Source of the DNA: Astrocystis sublimbata
Taxonomy: Eukaryota; Ascomycota; Sordariomycetes; Xylariales; Xylariaceae
Direction of reading: 5' to 3'
Assembly (NCBI GenBank): GCA_022453515.1
Contig: JAJNNY010000015.1
Span: 558,001 to 622,000, forward strand
Length of the DNA stretch: 64,000 nt
In this document: positions 1-11,002 of the stretch, piece by piece
Numbering within the stretch: position 1 is the first letter of the stretch
Layout of the letters: every line of letters begins with the position of its first letter
The notes under the pieces: model-generated
The model's input: the letters and a program-made list of their open reading frames with translations, nothing else
The model's database searches: none
Told to the model about the DNA's origin: nothing
Made by a program: the position numbers and the translations under genes

Positions 1-644
1 TGGAGACGTTCGCGAAGGCTGATGGCGTACTCGACGGTGGGAACACCCGACTACATCGCGCCCGAGATCTTCACGGGCCACGGCTACACATTCGACTGCG
101 ATTGGTGGTCGTTGGGTACCATCATGTTCGAGTGTCTCGTGGGCTGGCCTCCGTTCTGCGCCGAAGACAGCCACGATACGTACCGGAAGATCGTGAACTG
201 GAGACAGACGCTCTACTTCCCCGACGACATCACGCTGGGTACCGAGGCCGAGCACCTCATCAGAAGGTAAGCTACATCGCAATCTCTGTTCTGTCAATCC
301 TGAAGGTCCCCGAAGCGGGCTTTATACTGACTCGCTTTCCCAGTCTGATCTGCAACACGGAGGCCCGACTAGGGCGAGGCGGAGCGCACGAGATCAAGGC
401 CCACTCGTTCTTCCGGGGTGTCGAGTTCGACAGCCTGCGACGGATCCGGGCGCCGTTCGAGCCGCGGCTGACGTCGGCCATCGACACAACGTACTTCCCG
501 ACGGACGAGATCGACCAGACGGACAACGCGACGGTGCTCAAGGCGCAGGCTCTCGCGTCGGGCAAGTCGCTCGAAGACACGCCCGAGATGAGCCTGCCGT
601 TCATCGGCTACACATTCAAGCGGTTTGATAACAACTTCCGATGA
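1..644 (+). CDS. cot1: NDR/LATS-type AGC kinase COT1, C-terminal part (cut by window start)
   Basis: C-terminal part of the NDR-family Ser/Thr kinase COT1/Orb6/Cbk1, which with a Mob coactivator controls polar hyphal growth. The frame is open from base 1. Exons 1-266 and 344-644; the 77-bp intron (267-343) has donor GTAAGC, branch TACTGAC and acceptor CAG. The activation segment [14 protein letters not shown] is visible, with the conserved Ser and the APE motif. Subdomains IX-XI follow ([15 protein letters not shown]). The AGC C-terminal tail ends in the hydrophobic motif FIGYTFKRF, whose Thr is the upstream-kinase target in this family. The last residues FDNNFR match the usual COT1 end, so the stop at 642-644 is real. 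The N-terminus and catalytic loop lie outside the window. Family assignment is very secure. Confidence 0.95.
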   Translation, partial: ETFAKADGVLDGGNTRLHRARDLHGPRLHIRLRLVVVGYHHVRVSRGLASVLRRRQPRYVPEDRELETDALLPRRHHAGYRGRAPHQKVSYIAISVLSILKVPEAGFILTRFPSLICNTEARLGRGGAHEIKAHSFFRGVEFDSLRRIRAPFEPRLTSAIDTTYFPTDEIDQTDNATVLKAQALASGKSLEDTPEMSLPFIGYTFKRFDNNFR

Positions 645-712
645 GTGTGATGCTGGATGGATCTGAACCTGAATCTGCGCAAATAACTCTGGTCTGTGAT
701 TACGACCTATCT

Positions 713-743
<31 letters not shown>

Positions 744-1864
744 CATATCTGATCACAGAGCCATATGTGAGGGCGAGGGCATGACTCACAGAAACGGGGG
801 GCGGAAGGGAGAGATGCTGGCGAATCTCTCATGGATCTCGCACGAGGAGCGTAGCTAGCTTCACCGACACTCGACGTAGGAAGGTTGTCTGAGTGCCCAG
901 TCTCTACCTACCTACCTAGTCATCGATAGATAGATGAGATGAATGGGTGTATGTATGTACAACGTTCGGCTGCATAGATGCGTATCTAACTAAGGCTTTT
1001 TAAAACCATTTCCTGGTGCTTAGATTACCTAATATGCAGGTGTAGGTGGTTTCGTGGTGAGATGGCCGTGCTTGTTTGTGCCTACCTAGTTATTCAAGGT
1101 AGGTAGGGAGGTTGGTAGATATATGCGTTTTTAAGGATATTAAGGGTGTTGACTGCAAGGTTGGTATAACTGGTAGTTCATCCGGTATCTCTGATGAAGG
1201 TATCAAATTGTTACTCAGTTCTAGATTTCGACCCTAGCAGCTAGCAAAGAACTAAACCGGCAACTTTTTCATCTAATGCCATTTGCCTTAAACAACAAGA
1301 TTATAACTTAAACAAGGGTAGATCTTTAACAATAATTACTAATGGTTGAAATTATAATTGTTTATTTATGTATTGAAAGTTTGAAACTAAATACTAAAAT
1401 CAAACGAGATGGAAGTACGCCTGCAGCTTTGGGGCGGCTCCCTATCTAATCGAGCGCCCCACTTTTCGCATCTGGGGTGCATGAGCTTCGCGCGTCGTCT
1501 TTCTTACATCTCTCACATTCAATCTTCCACATTCCATCTTTCACCCAGCACCATACCTCGACATCGCAATCGCCGTATAACTGCCGTTTGCCCTCAGCCC
1601 ATCATAGCGCATACTGCGGCGTACAGCAGCATCACCGAAAACAGGTTACGAAGAGCCTAGCCACTCCCCAACTTGATCCGTCGACAGCGAACGAACACCG
1701 CCGCAGCACAATCGCGCGCAGCCGCCACAGTCAATCAGTAGAGGCAGGGCCTTCGAGCCAACCAGCCACCAACACAAACGAGCAAATAAAGCACACATCT
1801 CCAGAACAGCAACAGAGATCTCCGCGAAAAGACCCAGACCCAGAAAAACGACCGACCCGCAGCA
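645..1864. other. Intergenic spacer cot1-SF3A2
   Basis: No gene is supported here. It holds a TG microsatellite at 718-743, several ACCTACCTA words (about 905 and 1081) with an inverted AGGTAGGTAG copy near 1100, an AT-rich stretch at 1250-1400, and a CA/TC-rich leader directly before the SF3A2 start, as expected of a fungal 5' UTR. Confidence 0.6.
718..743. repeat. (TG)13 microsatellite
   Basis: Thirteen uninterrupted TG units, about 75 bp past the cot1 stop codon, probably in the 3' UTR or just beyond it. Confidence 0.95.
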
Positions 1865-2593
1865 ATGGACTACCAGAACCGCGCGGGCTCCAAGTTCGGC
1901 GGCGGCGGCGTCGCCTCGCACAGCGCGACCAACGCAGACCGCCGCGAGCGGCTGCGCAAGCTCGCGCTCGAGACCATCGACCTGGACAAAGACCCGTATT
2001 TCTTCAAGAACCACGTCGGCTCCTTCGAATGCAAGCTCTGCCTCACAGTGCACCAGAACGACGGCTCGTACCTCGCACACACGCAAGGCAAGAAACATCA
2101 GACCAACCTCGCGCGCCGCGCCGCGCGCGAACAGAAGGAAGGGAAAGGCGGGCAGATCGACCCTGCTACGGGACTGCCTGTGGGCGTTGCGGGGGCGGGA
2201 TTTGGGAGTCAGGTGCGCAGGAATTTCATCAAGATTGGACGACCCGGGTATAAGATCACGCCCGTCAGAGACCCGGTTACGAGGCAGCAGGGCATGCTTT
2301 TCCAGCTGCTGTATCCGGAGATCGGACAGGGGATCGTGCCCAAGGTTAGGTTTATGAGCGCTTTTGAACAGCGCGTCGAGGATCCCCCGGATAAGAATTA
2401 TCAGTATATGCTCGTTGCCGCCGAGCCGTATGATACGTGCGGCTTTAAGCTGCAGGCGAGGGAGATTGATCGTACGGGCGATCGGTATTGGACGTGGTGG
2501 GATGCGGATCTTAAGGAGTTCTGGGTCCAGGTTATGTTTTTGACGGAGAGGGAGGAGAGGTATGTTGGTGTGCCGGGGCTGCCAGGAAGATAA
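1865..2593 (+). CDS. PRP11: Splicing factor 3A subunit 2 (Prp11/Sap62, SF3a66)
   Basis: Subunit of the SF3a complex of the U2 snRNP, needed for pre-spliceosome assembly in the nucleus. Intronless, 242 aa. A basic, Gly-rich start (MDYQNRAGSKFGGGG) is followed by the conserved ETIDLDKDPYFFKNH block. Next is a matrin/U1-C type C2H2 zinc finger: FECKLC, then HTQGKKHQTN (Cys-x2-Cys about residues 56-59; His about 72 and 78). The C-terminal SF3A2 domain (GRPGYKITPVRDP, then LLYPEI and WTWWDAD) ends at PGLPGR. Start and stop match fungal orthologues, which lack the long Pro-rich tail of the animal protein. It is a single-copy housekeeping gene, so it is a good synteny anchor. Confidence 0.96.
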   Translation: MDYQNRAGSKFGGGGVASHSATNADRRERLRKLALETIDLDKDPYFFKNHVGSFECKLCLTVHQNDGSYLAHTQGKKHQTNLARRAAREQKEGKGGQIDPATGLPVGVAGAGFGSQVRRNFIKIGRPGYKITPVRDPVTRQQGMLFQLLYPEIGQGIVPKVRFMSAFEQRVEDPPDKNYQYMLVAAEPYDTCGFKLQAREIDRTGDRYWTWWDADLKEFWVQVMFLTEREERYVGVPGLPGR

Positions 2594-3659
2594 GGCAAGC
2601 CGGAATGAGGGAGAGGAAGGGGAAGCGCGATGAGAGAGAGCGGAGATGACTATGCATTATGTTGGTGGATGATTGTGTGATTGGGAAGGGAAGTGAAGGA
2701 TGGTAGTGCTGTGCTGTGTACAGCGAACACGTACACACACACACACATCAAAGCACGCTTCTACGCTCGAGTTAATGGATGGACGGATGGGAAGAAAATG
2801 ATACTACGATGATTGATGGCAAGTGCATGACACTGGATTCTGAAGGGTTTTATGCTTCTATCCGGCTGACTGACTAGCTCAAAGGTCCTTGACATGCTCG
2901 CTCGAGATCACCAAGAGGGGAGAGCAGCATGCCTTCATTATCGTGGTGTACTGGGGTGGTCTGTCTGGCTGATGCATCGGTCTGTCTAGCCTCGGAAATT
3001 GTAATGCGTAATCAAGAGTTCGAGGACTCACAATTAGGTACCTGACATAGGTACGTTGACAATAACACGTTAGTCTCATATCTCATCTGACTTTCTCTGC
3101 TACCTACGTTAACCAGCATGGCAGTTAGTGCACTCGTCGGGTATTGTCAGCTAAATGTGCCCAATGCCAGATTACACCAGCTTGCTTTCCAATAACCCAA
3201 TCATGCTTCGTTCTATTGCTCCTCCTCTGATAGCAACCCGCCCAATAGGGGAATTCTGTAGCTACAGCGCCAATCAAATCGCTGTTGTGGCGATTAGCTT
3301 GCCTGGTGACCCTATTAGATACCATGCCATAGTGGTAGACGAATGTCGACGCCGCCCTGTCTTGGTCGGAAGGGCGCGCAAGACAAGATGGTTCCTAGGA
3401 ATGGCGGGGTTAGCGCGCCTGTGAACACCTTCATTCACAGACGACATTCATTGATATGAGGTATATATATATACCAGTATACCTACTTACTCATCTATGC
3501 CTTACCTATCTCAAACTAATTTCTCGGAACAACGTGCATTTAATATTAGAGAATTTGAGATTGTTAGATACTTACTTATTGTTCACGAGCAAGAGCAAGG
3601 GAAAAAAGATCGAAACGGAAACCAAATACAGAAACAGAAGATATTGGCTTGATAGAAGA
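2594..3659. other. Intergenic spacer SF3A2-GFA gene
   Basis: No supported gene. A CA microsatellite lies at about 2732-2746. ACCTACGT/CAGGTACC-like words and a purine-rich leader (3590-3659) precede the next start codon. A short open stretch at 3155-3424 has no recognisable protein features. Confidence 0.5.
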
Positions 3660-4622
3660 ATGGCATCGTCAACTCCCAGTGCCGACTTCCCGAAACCAAA
3701 GTATGTCACCGGCGGCTGTCTGTGCGGCTCGCTGCGGTACAGGATTGAGTTCCCGGAGGGCCATGACTTTGAGAAGAATGTGAGTTTTTGCCTATTTTCC
3801 TACCTACCTACTATATCCTTACACGGACTTGCATGAACACATCTGCCTCCCCTACCGGAATCAGCATTAGCCATGGACATCTCGCATTCGTCACACAACC
3901 AAATGCACCTGATAACTACCTACCCAAGTACCTGCCTAGTAATTAAAAGCGCTGATAAACTTTGGAATTGCCTACCTTGACAGTCCATCACCTGCCAATG
4001 CACCCAAGACCGGCGCAACACGGGCTCCTTCTTCTTCCCGTCCCACAACGTCCCGGCCGCCGCGTTCCGATGGACTAGCACCAACTCCGACACCGCCACC
4101 GACACCGATAATACTGATAAAAACAATGATAAGAATACCGATAATAATGACAGTAGCACACTAGGCCGCTACCACGCAACCCCGACCGCCGAGCGCGGCT
4201 TCTGCACCAGGTGCGGCAGCTTCATGTACTGGCGCCGCCTGCCGGATCCCAACACAAATCCCGACACTGATTCCAACCCCAACACAAATCCAAATACGAA
4301 TCTAAACACAAACTCAAACTCAAGGGCAAACGCAAACACAAACCCAAACCTTGTCCCCTCCTCTCCAGGGCTCATCGGCGTCACGGTCGGGACTATCGAC
4401 CCGCTGTTTTTATTTGGGGAGGGGGCAGACGCGGAGTGTGGGGAAGGAGAGGATGGGGAGAATGATGGGGTCCCGGAAAAAGGCTTCGGCCTCGCACTGG
4501 CGAGCGGCAGGGGCGGCCACGAGTGGTGCGCGAATGAGATCCCGGGCGTCACGGATAAGGAGAATATGCGGTATTTCTACGGGGGGAGGAGGTTTGGGGG
4601 GGATGCGGAGTGGTTGGGTTGA
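3660..4622 (+). CDS. GFA/CENP-V-like zinc-binding protein with low-complexity insertions
   Basis: Belongs to the GFA family (glutathione-dependent formaldehyde-activating-like, Mss4-like fold); function of fungal members is mostly unknown. Two exons, 3660-3779 and 3984-4622, joined across a 204-bp intron (donor GTGAGT, acceptor CAG), giving 252 aa. The family Cys pattern is visible as GGCLCGSLRY (Cys 20 and 22), TCQCTQDRR (Cys 44 and 46) and FCTRCGSF. The third Cys of the usual CxCxxC motif is Asp 49 here, so one structural zinc ligand appears lost. Two low-complexity segments interrupt the fold: an Asp/Asn/Thr-rich stretch (about residues 74-98) and an Asn-Thr repeat (about 129-162). The conserved C-terminal part is intact: GVTVGTIDP, then HEWC and WLG. 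Divergent paralogue or inactive member are both possible. Confidence 0.82.
4248..4348 (+). repeat. In-frame 12-bp coding minisatellite (AACACAAATCCN-like)
   Basis: Imperfect tandem units of roughly 6-12 bp built on AACACAAATCC, encoding an Asn-Thr-rich tract inside the GFA-family gene. The frame is kept throughout, so the tract is read as protein. Confidence 0.8.
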
Positions 4623-6351
4623 TCGGAATGGGTATTGTATTGTATTGAAAGAAGTTGGCATGTACGTGAATGAATTCTACTTGCACGTCTGAGGGCTTTC
4701 ATGTTTGAGGTTTCTGGCATACCGATATCGAGTTGTTGATGCCATCCTGCCCAGCAGGATCAGCTTACCTTCGTTGTTTCGGACGCAGACTGGGGTTATT
4801 GACTGATGTTAGACGTGATTCTTGAGATCATGACCGTGGCCACTCACTTCCCAAGGCCCTTCAAACCTAGACCAATCTATATCTGGAAAATCAAAAGACC
4901 CTCCAGGAACAGTCCTACTTCTAGCGCTTTCGGCGCGCAGACGATAATTCTGCAATTGCAATGTTATAGGATGCTATCGCGCGAGTGGCTGAGGCGGCAA
5001 CTTGCAAGTAGCCGTGGTCGAGGTGCGAGTAGCCGTCAGCATTAATTAATTATATGACACAGGTAGGCAGTATCACCATCATGTTATCGGCTCAGCCAAA
5101 CCCAAAATAGCAGGGACATGGAGCGGCGTTGAGTGAGACCTAAAATAGTAGTGAGCAGTGAGAAAGCCAACGGGCCGCATAGGCACCGACTCCTGCAAAC
5201 ATCGTCATCATTCGTATTACTCAAGGGGATACGTCTGTCTGTCTGTCTTTGGGCTACCTACTATTGTAGGTAGGTCATGAGGCACGAACACTCTCTGGTC
5301 TCCGATGCAACATACTCGGACAGGGTTACCTGGAAAGACGGGCTCGTGGCAGTTCAGTGTGGGCCGCACGTGGAGTCTAAATGCAGCATGTCGCACAGCA
5401 GCCAGATGCATCTGACCAACTAATACCACCTTCTATACCCCAACTTCGCCAACTCTGCCAATTCGAACCAACGACAGAACGAATAGTCCTTCCGCGGGAT
5501 CTTTCTGGTTTCCACAAGCGCGGTTCTACCGAGAAAAGGGATCAGACATGTGAATCCAATGCCAATGCCGGCATTCCAATCAGCACCAATACCAACCTGA
5601 CTTCAGGAATCCGAAACAGTCAAGCCAAGTTGGGCCAAGTCAAATAGGCAAACCCAACTGGTTTTCTCGCTAAATACACCAAATGCGAACAAGATGCTGT
5701 CTCATTATGCGCACCCCATCTCACCTCAACTGACTGACTGACTGACCTCAACCCGCCCAGCAAGCAACTGAGCGACAAGTGATAGGACAAGGTAAGCGAT
5801 CAAGACATTTCGCAGGCTCACGTCGTCTTGGCATGAGTGAGGCTCGCAGGATACCGTATGTACCTACTTAGTATGCGGCCGCCGTGGCACAGGTATCACG
5901 CCGTAAATTGTATAAGCGATCTACCTTGACGTAGCACCGGACCCGCGCGGTTGGTTGAACGAAAGTCGGGTCGCCTCTTTTTTTTTCCTTTCGAGAAGCT
6001 GCGCCTGACCTGACACCAATGTTCTATATCTGTTAATCCGTTAATTCGTCCCGCAGGCGGGCGCAGTGCCAATGACGATCCTCCCAATTTGCGGCGTCGG
6101 AGCGATCTGGATCTGGTCCTGTGTCTGTATCAGATGGACCATGGTCACGGAATATGTAAAAAGGGAAGTTTACACCCAGATTCCTCTTCCCAATATTAAC
6201 CCCATTCCTTAATACTTACTCGGAAGAACTCGAAACTTCTGAGTATGATATGAGCTACACAAGCAAAGAATACTAGGCTTGCTTGATATTCACAAATCAC
6301 TACTCTCTATAAACTGAACCATTATATCTAATTATTTATCTATACCTTGCC
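4623..6351. other. Intergenic spacer, 1.7 kb
   Basis: No supported gene. Contains GTCTGTCTGTCTGTC (about 5232), a small hairpin CTACCTA-CTATTG-TAGGTAG (about 5254-5273), a TGACTGACTGACTGACC run (about 5732) and an AT-rich promoter segment ending at the next start codon. Confidence 0.5.
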
Positions 6352-7260
6352 ATGGCTGCCGCCTCTGCATACTCGCCTCTCCTGCCAGAACATCCCGAAG
6401 ACATGCCCATGCCCATCACTGCCTCCTCAGCAGCCAAGAACTCGCAGTCGCCCGAAGCCGCCACAGGGACATCATCACCACCCAAGACGGCGCCACCACA
6501 GTCCAACCCCGCCCCCAACACCAACAACACCAACATCACCTCCCCCATCGCCCCCAAAGGCCCACGCAAAGCCGACACGACCATGTCGTGGGGCGTGCCC
6601 GCCGGGCTCCCGGTACGCACGAACAACGACGAGAACCTGATCATCTTCCGCAAAGCACTAGGGATCAACTGCCACGCGCTGCCGCACCCCTACCGCGACC
6701 AAGCCACCACATCCACCGACCTCGAAGACAACCGCAATGATACGACACCAACACTCGAAGAAGGCCGCAAGACAGCCATGGGCATCTACCGCAACGTAAT
6801 CCACACGCAGCGACGCATGCGCATTCAACACTTCCTTCTCACAACCTTCCTGTACCTCGTGTACTTCGCGCAAGTCGTCATCGGCGCAGCCCTTACGGCG
6901 CTAGGCTCTGTGGCTGCTAGGTATGAGCGGCATATTACCATCTTAGGAGCTTTTAATACGGTGTTAGCCGGGGTTCTCGCGTTGATTAAGGGCAGTGGAC
7001 AGCCGCAGAAGCTGGGGAAAGATCGTGTGGGTTACAGGAGGTTGCAGGATTGGATTGAAGAGACGGAGGCGCTGCTTGCTGTGGGTGTTATTGGGCGGAA
7101 TCGGAAGGAGGTGGGGTTATTGGTCGAGAGTGCGTTTAAGAGGTATAATGCCGCCAAGAGAAGTGAGGAGAATAATGATCCGGACTTTTATGTTTATCAT
7201 AAGGCCGATCCGAGCTCAAGTTCTGGGGAGGGGGGGGATGGGTATGAGGGGAAGCCGTGA
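6352..7260 (+). CDS. SLATT_fungal-like two-TM membrane protein
   Basis: Intronless, 302 aa. The first about 80 residues are Pro/Ser/Thr/Asn-rich and disordered. From about residue 85 the protein matches the fungal SLATT family (SMODS/SLOG-associating two-TM effector-like): FRKALGINC, then GIYRNVIHTQRRMR before helix 1 (about 163-187), a short turn, helix 2 with LGAFNTVLAGVLALIKG (about 195-213), and a conserved LQDWIEETEALL after it. The C-terminus is polar. In bacteria SLATT domains are proposed membrane effectors of nucleotide-signalled immunity; what fungal members do is unknown. No partner gene of that type is adjacent. Family call rests on the motif order, not on a search. Confidence 0.75.
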   Translation: MAAASAYSPLLPEHPEDMPMPITASSAAKNSQSPEAATGTSSPPKTAPPQSNPAPNTNNTNITSPIAPKGPRKADTTMSWGVPAGLPVRTNNDENLIIFRKALGINCHALPHPYRDQATTSTDLEDNRNDTTPTLEEGRKTAMGIYRNVIHTQRRMRIQHFLLTTFLYLVYFAQVVIGAALTALGSVAARYERHITILGAFNTVLAGVLALIKGSGQPQKLGKDRVGYRRLQDWIEETEALLAVGVIGRNRKEVGLLVESAFKRYNAAKRSEENNDPDFYVYHKADPSSSSGEGGDGYEGKP

Positions 7261-8467
7261 TGGGGTGGGATGGAATGGGATGGGGGAGGCATGGTGGGGT
7301 TGGTGGAGGATGAGAGAGCGATAGAGTTGGTTTCGGTGTCGTTTTGAGGGGTGGAGCGGATTAGATGATAGCTATTGGAGTTTATGATTATTTTATTAAT
7401 AGAAGCATGTCGATTTTCAAATCCCGTCGTCCCTCCGGTAGAGGTGAGCTGGCTGGTTACAATGAGAAGGATCGCAATCAAAGCCCGGAGTAAGTGCACA
7501 CTGAGCATCTTCATGTCTTATGCAGTAATACATTACCGCCATCATTGCCTGAAGCGACTAGATTGATTCTTTTTGTAAGTTCGTTCAATTGCGAGGCGTA
7601 TAATTAAATCTCATCGCGAAGACATTCTGGATAGACGATGGATTGTGACCTTCTCCGCGACCGACATAATGAGACCTCAATGGGCTTTCTTTTCCTGTTT
7701 TATTTGATCGCCTAGTTAGTCTCGTAGTTTCTCCGAGAAACCTCACCCTCACAAGAGTCAAGTGATGCGGCTCATCGCAGAGGCAGCACTTGATCACTTG
7801 TTGAACATAATCCAGCAGCGGAGTCGGGAGTCTAGGCCATCAGAAAACTGCGCGACTGAACTCAATTGCAGTCCGACTGATGAGCAGATAAACAACAGAC
7901 TGCATTTACTGCATATGAGGATCGGTTTTGACAGCGGCGTGCTCCCGTTCCTACTTCCGATCAGCACAGAGGCGAGAGGCCAAAATGGATGGTGAGTTAT
8001 ACAATGTAGTTGTGGCCCTGCGCATTTGTGACGGCATTCGGGGCATAGAGTCTCCTCCCTCGCTAGAAATTTCATTCTATGTTGTACACGTGAACCTGGA
8101 TAGTAAAAGTCGAGGCTAGATCGCTAATAGGCCTCTCCTGCCGGTCTCAGAGCTTCGTCGATGTCATGGAACATTGAATTGTGGGCGAATCGGGGGTTAT
8201 CGTCACCGAGCTCGATGTCGAGATTTGATCTAGGTACATATGTGGTATAGAGATCATATCATTGGGCGAAGCATTACAACATAGGGGCAAGGGATCTCGA
8301 TGACTCTTAACAGCCAATGTACCCACCCCCTCAAACGTGAGCAAGTTTTCAGAAAACACATCAAATCTACTTTCACCGTTTAGCATCCCATTGAAATCAC
8401 CCACAACTGCTTTCACAAGTTATCCATTAATGCTTTACTACCGCTCAGCGAGACGCCAAGAGACGCG
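7261..8467. other. Intergenic spacer, 1.2 kb
   Basis: No supported gene. Several short open frames on both strands have no recognisable domain or promoter context. Confidence 0.5.
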
Positions 8468-9733
8468 ATGAGATTTACCAACATCATAATCAGCCTTGCT
8501 TGGGCACTGGTAGTAGGAGCGTCCATTACGACACCCTTGGATGAGCCCGACGATCCCGACGATCCCGACGATCCCGACGAGATCGACGAGCCCGAAGGAC
8601 CACCGGGCCCAGAACCAGATGACATTTTGGAACCCCAGGGGCGTCACTGCGGTACATACCTAGATAAGGGCGCTATACCCGGCCCTGGCGTCATGGAACA
8701 CACCGTCACAAACTGGTACGATGACATGTATGTCATTGGCGGTCTTGTTGGTGAAACTTCAACGGATACGACGAAGCTTATCAGGCGAAAGGATGTGTGG
8801 CGATACAACGTAGTGGAAAAAAGCTGGAAGAAAATGAAGGACTATCCCATCCCTATATCGCATGCCCAGTCAGCCGCCATCAACGGCGACATTTACGTTT
8901 TTGGCGGCTTCACCGGCAAGGGAGACGAGCTGTTCTATAACCGTACAAACACTGCCCACGTATATCACATCAAGACCGATACATGGAAGGAGTTTCCAAT
9001 GCCGATGAGGGAGGCGCGTGCCTCGGCCTGCACCGTGAGACACAAGGACGGCATCATCATAGCCGGGGGCATGAAATGGCTCAACCGCACCGGCGGGAAG
9101 GAGGTCGGGCACTCCGTACGTAGGGTTTCGTTCTACGATACGGCGTCGATGAAATGGTCTCGAATGCCACCTCTACCGGGGGCGCGACATTCGTGCGGGG
9201 CGGCCACGCACCATAACAACCTCTTCGTCATGGGCGGTCGCAAACACACCTACGAGCACATCAAGGACACCACCTGGGAGTATAGTCTCAAACACAGCTG
9301 GAAACACAACGAATGGAAGAGCATAATGCGCATGAAAGAGCCTCTCGCGAGCTTCGCCGTCGGCGTGCATCATCAGCGCATGTTCACCTTTGGCGGCGAG
9401 CCCAATCTCTCGGATCCCTCGTGGAAGGGCGTGCAGAACAGGAGCTGGGCGCTGGACATGGGCAAAAGGAAGTGGAAGCCAATCTTCGGGCTTCCCCTCC
9501 CGAGACATGGCATGACAGCGGCCACGGACTGGGAGTGGGAGAACACCCACATATTTGGCGGCGGCGTCGAGAGCGGACTATCTACGCCTGTCGGCACTGT
9601 TACTAAGTTCATCGGAAACCCAAGTCCAATGGACCCAGACAATGGCCAAAAAGGGTTCGCGGCATTGAACGCTTCGCTTCCTCGCTCATGGTGGCCACCA
9701 AGCGATCCACTGAATGAGTGCTACGGAACCTAA
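8468..9733 (+). CDS. Secreted kelch-repeat protein with acidic DPD repeat
   Basis: Intronless, 421 aa. Signal peptide: basic start MRFTN, hydrophobic core to about residue 18, likely cleavage near ALVVGAS. Then comes an acidic Asp-Pro-rich segment (about 24-54) made by a 9-bp coding repeat. The rest is a run of kelch blades with the diagnostic Gly-Gly after a hydrophobic strand: MYVIGGL, IYVFGGF, IIIAGGM, LFVMGGR, MFTFGGE and THIFGGG, each followed by the Tyr/Trp pair typical of kelch. Six motifs imply one beta-propeller. Several Asn-x-Ser/Thr sites (NRT, NRS, NAS) fit secretion. No catalytic residues of galactose oxidase were recognised, so a binding role is more likely than an enzyme. Confidence 0.85.
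   Translation: MRFTNIIISLAWALVVGASITTPLDEPDDPDDPDDPDEIDEPEGPPGPEPDDILEPQGRHCGTYLDKGAIPGPGVMEHTVTNWYDDMYVIGGLVGETSTDTTKLIRRKDVWRYNVVEKSWKKMKDYPIPISHAQSAAINGDIYVFGGFTGKGDELFYNRTNTAHVYHIKTDTWKEFPMPMREARASACTVRHKDGIIIAGGMKWLNRTGGKEVGHSVRRVSFYDTASMKWSRMPPLPGARHSCGAATHHNNLFVMGGRKHTYEHIKDTTWEYSLKHSWKHNEWKSIMRMKEPLASFAVGVHHQRMFTFGGEPNLSDPSWKGVQNRSWALDMGKRKWKPIFGLPLPRHGMTAATDWEWENTHIFGGGVESGLSTPVGTVTKFIGNPSPMDPDNGQKGFAALNASLPRSWWPPSDPLNECYGT
8546..8581 (+). repeat. 4 x 9-bp coding repeat CCCGACGAT
   Basis: Three perfect copies and a fourth ending in G, encoding Pro-Asp-Asp units just after the signal peptide of the kelch protein. Repeat number could vary between strains. Confidence 0.92.
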
Positions 9734-11002
9734 GTTTTCTGGTAATTATCTCGCTGGATTTACATTCCAAAGGAGAGAAACACAAAAGGAACAATCAACC
9801 TTCAACAAGCTTGCTTCATGCTATGGACACTATGGGTGAACAAGATAATTAGCATTTGAGTAACCACTCACGAGAATGTCAATTCCCGGGTCAAATGAAG
9901 AAGAGTTCGCGAGTCTCAAATCTATCTATATAACGTTCTTTATGATATGGATTAAGTTGATGCCCTCCAAGAGTCTGCTGCTTTGTGCATAAGTATAACG
10001 CTCGCATTATCATTAATTTTAAAGTCTATCTATATGTCTTCGAGATAAATAGCGCATAATTAGGGCTCTTATACCAAGTTCGAAATACTGAAATTTAGCT
10101 TTCAAAATCCAGCTTCGGCTACTGACTATCCTGTTGTTGTATTGACATCTAATTTCTTACATCGTGGGGCATCGAAGGGCCTATAATATGCGCAGGTAAG
10201 TTGACTCTTCCCTAATCAAGTGAACGTATGACGTCCGGCGTTATTCCAGGTAGGTCTGGTAAGAGGGGGGCTTAACTGAACGTCGCGTGTTGCTTAGCGA
10301 GTTCGTGCCAACAATTTGAGAGTGCACTTGACTTTTCATTCCAAGATTGGGCTGCTTGGGTTGCCCCAATATGTGATATTTCAAACGGGCTTGGATCTTG
10401 CGAAGTAAAGCAGCAGTAGTAGCTACTTACCATCTAACATGAACTCGAAGGCATGTTCAGGAGTATCGTGTTCCGGGATGGTTCAAGCGGCCGTGTCAAA
10501 CGAGCCAGTTGACCCGAAAATACAATTATTATAAATGCGCACCGATGTCTGAATACTATTTAAATTGCTTGTTGGAAACGATTCTATCAAGTTCTAGTAA
10601 TAGTAAATCGGTAATTCTTCATTCACAGTGCTTATCCTCGTTATCGCCAATACCCCTGAGCTCTGTTGGCACCAAGATCTTCAGCTAGCCTAGCGAGTCT
10701 AGCGAGTCTACATACTATGCATTGCTATTTACAGTATAATGGTCGGGGTAGTATAGCTACGGCGCAGCCGATTCCCCTTCCTACTGACTAGCTCATATAC
10801 TAGCCCGGTGCGACACACCTGTTCCAATACGATAGGGTTGCATAGCATTATGCGATGAGCTCGATGCTGTTTATCGAATATTCTAAAATAATGCTCCGTT
10901 CTCATATTTACGTGTACCACTATTGCCAGCATCACATTTGTCGCTTGTTGGCACGCGCAAAATAGTTGTGCGAAAGCAGCATATCAATTCTTTCTACTTG
11001 AA
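9734..11002. other. Intergenic spacer, 1.3 kb
   Basis: AT-rich, no supported gene. A small direct duplication, CTAGCGAGT twice, lies near 10690. Confidence 0.5.

Noticed and set aside
1477..2253. 258-codon plus-strand frame overlapping the SF3A2 start
   Set aside because: Arg/Pro/Gln-rich translation of the 5' leader and a wrong frame of SF3A2; no conserved motif.
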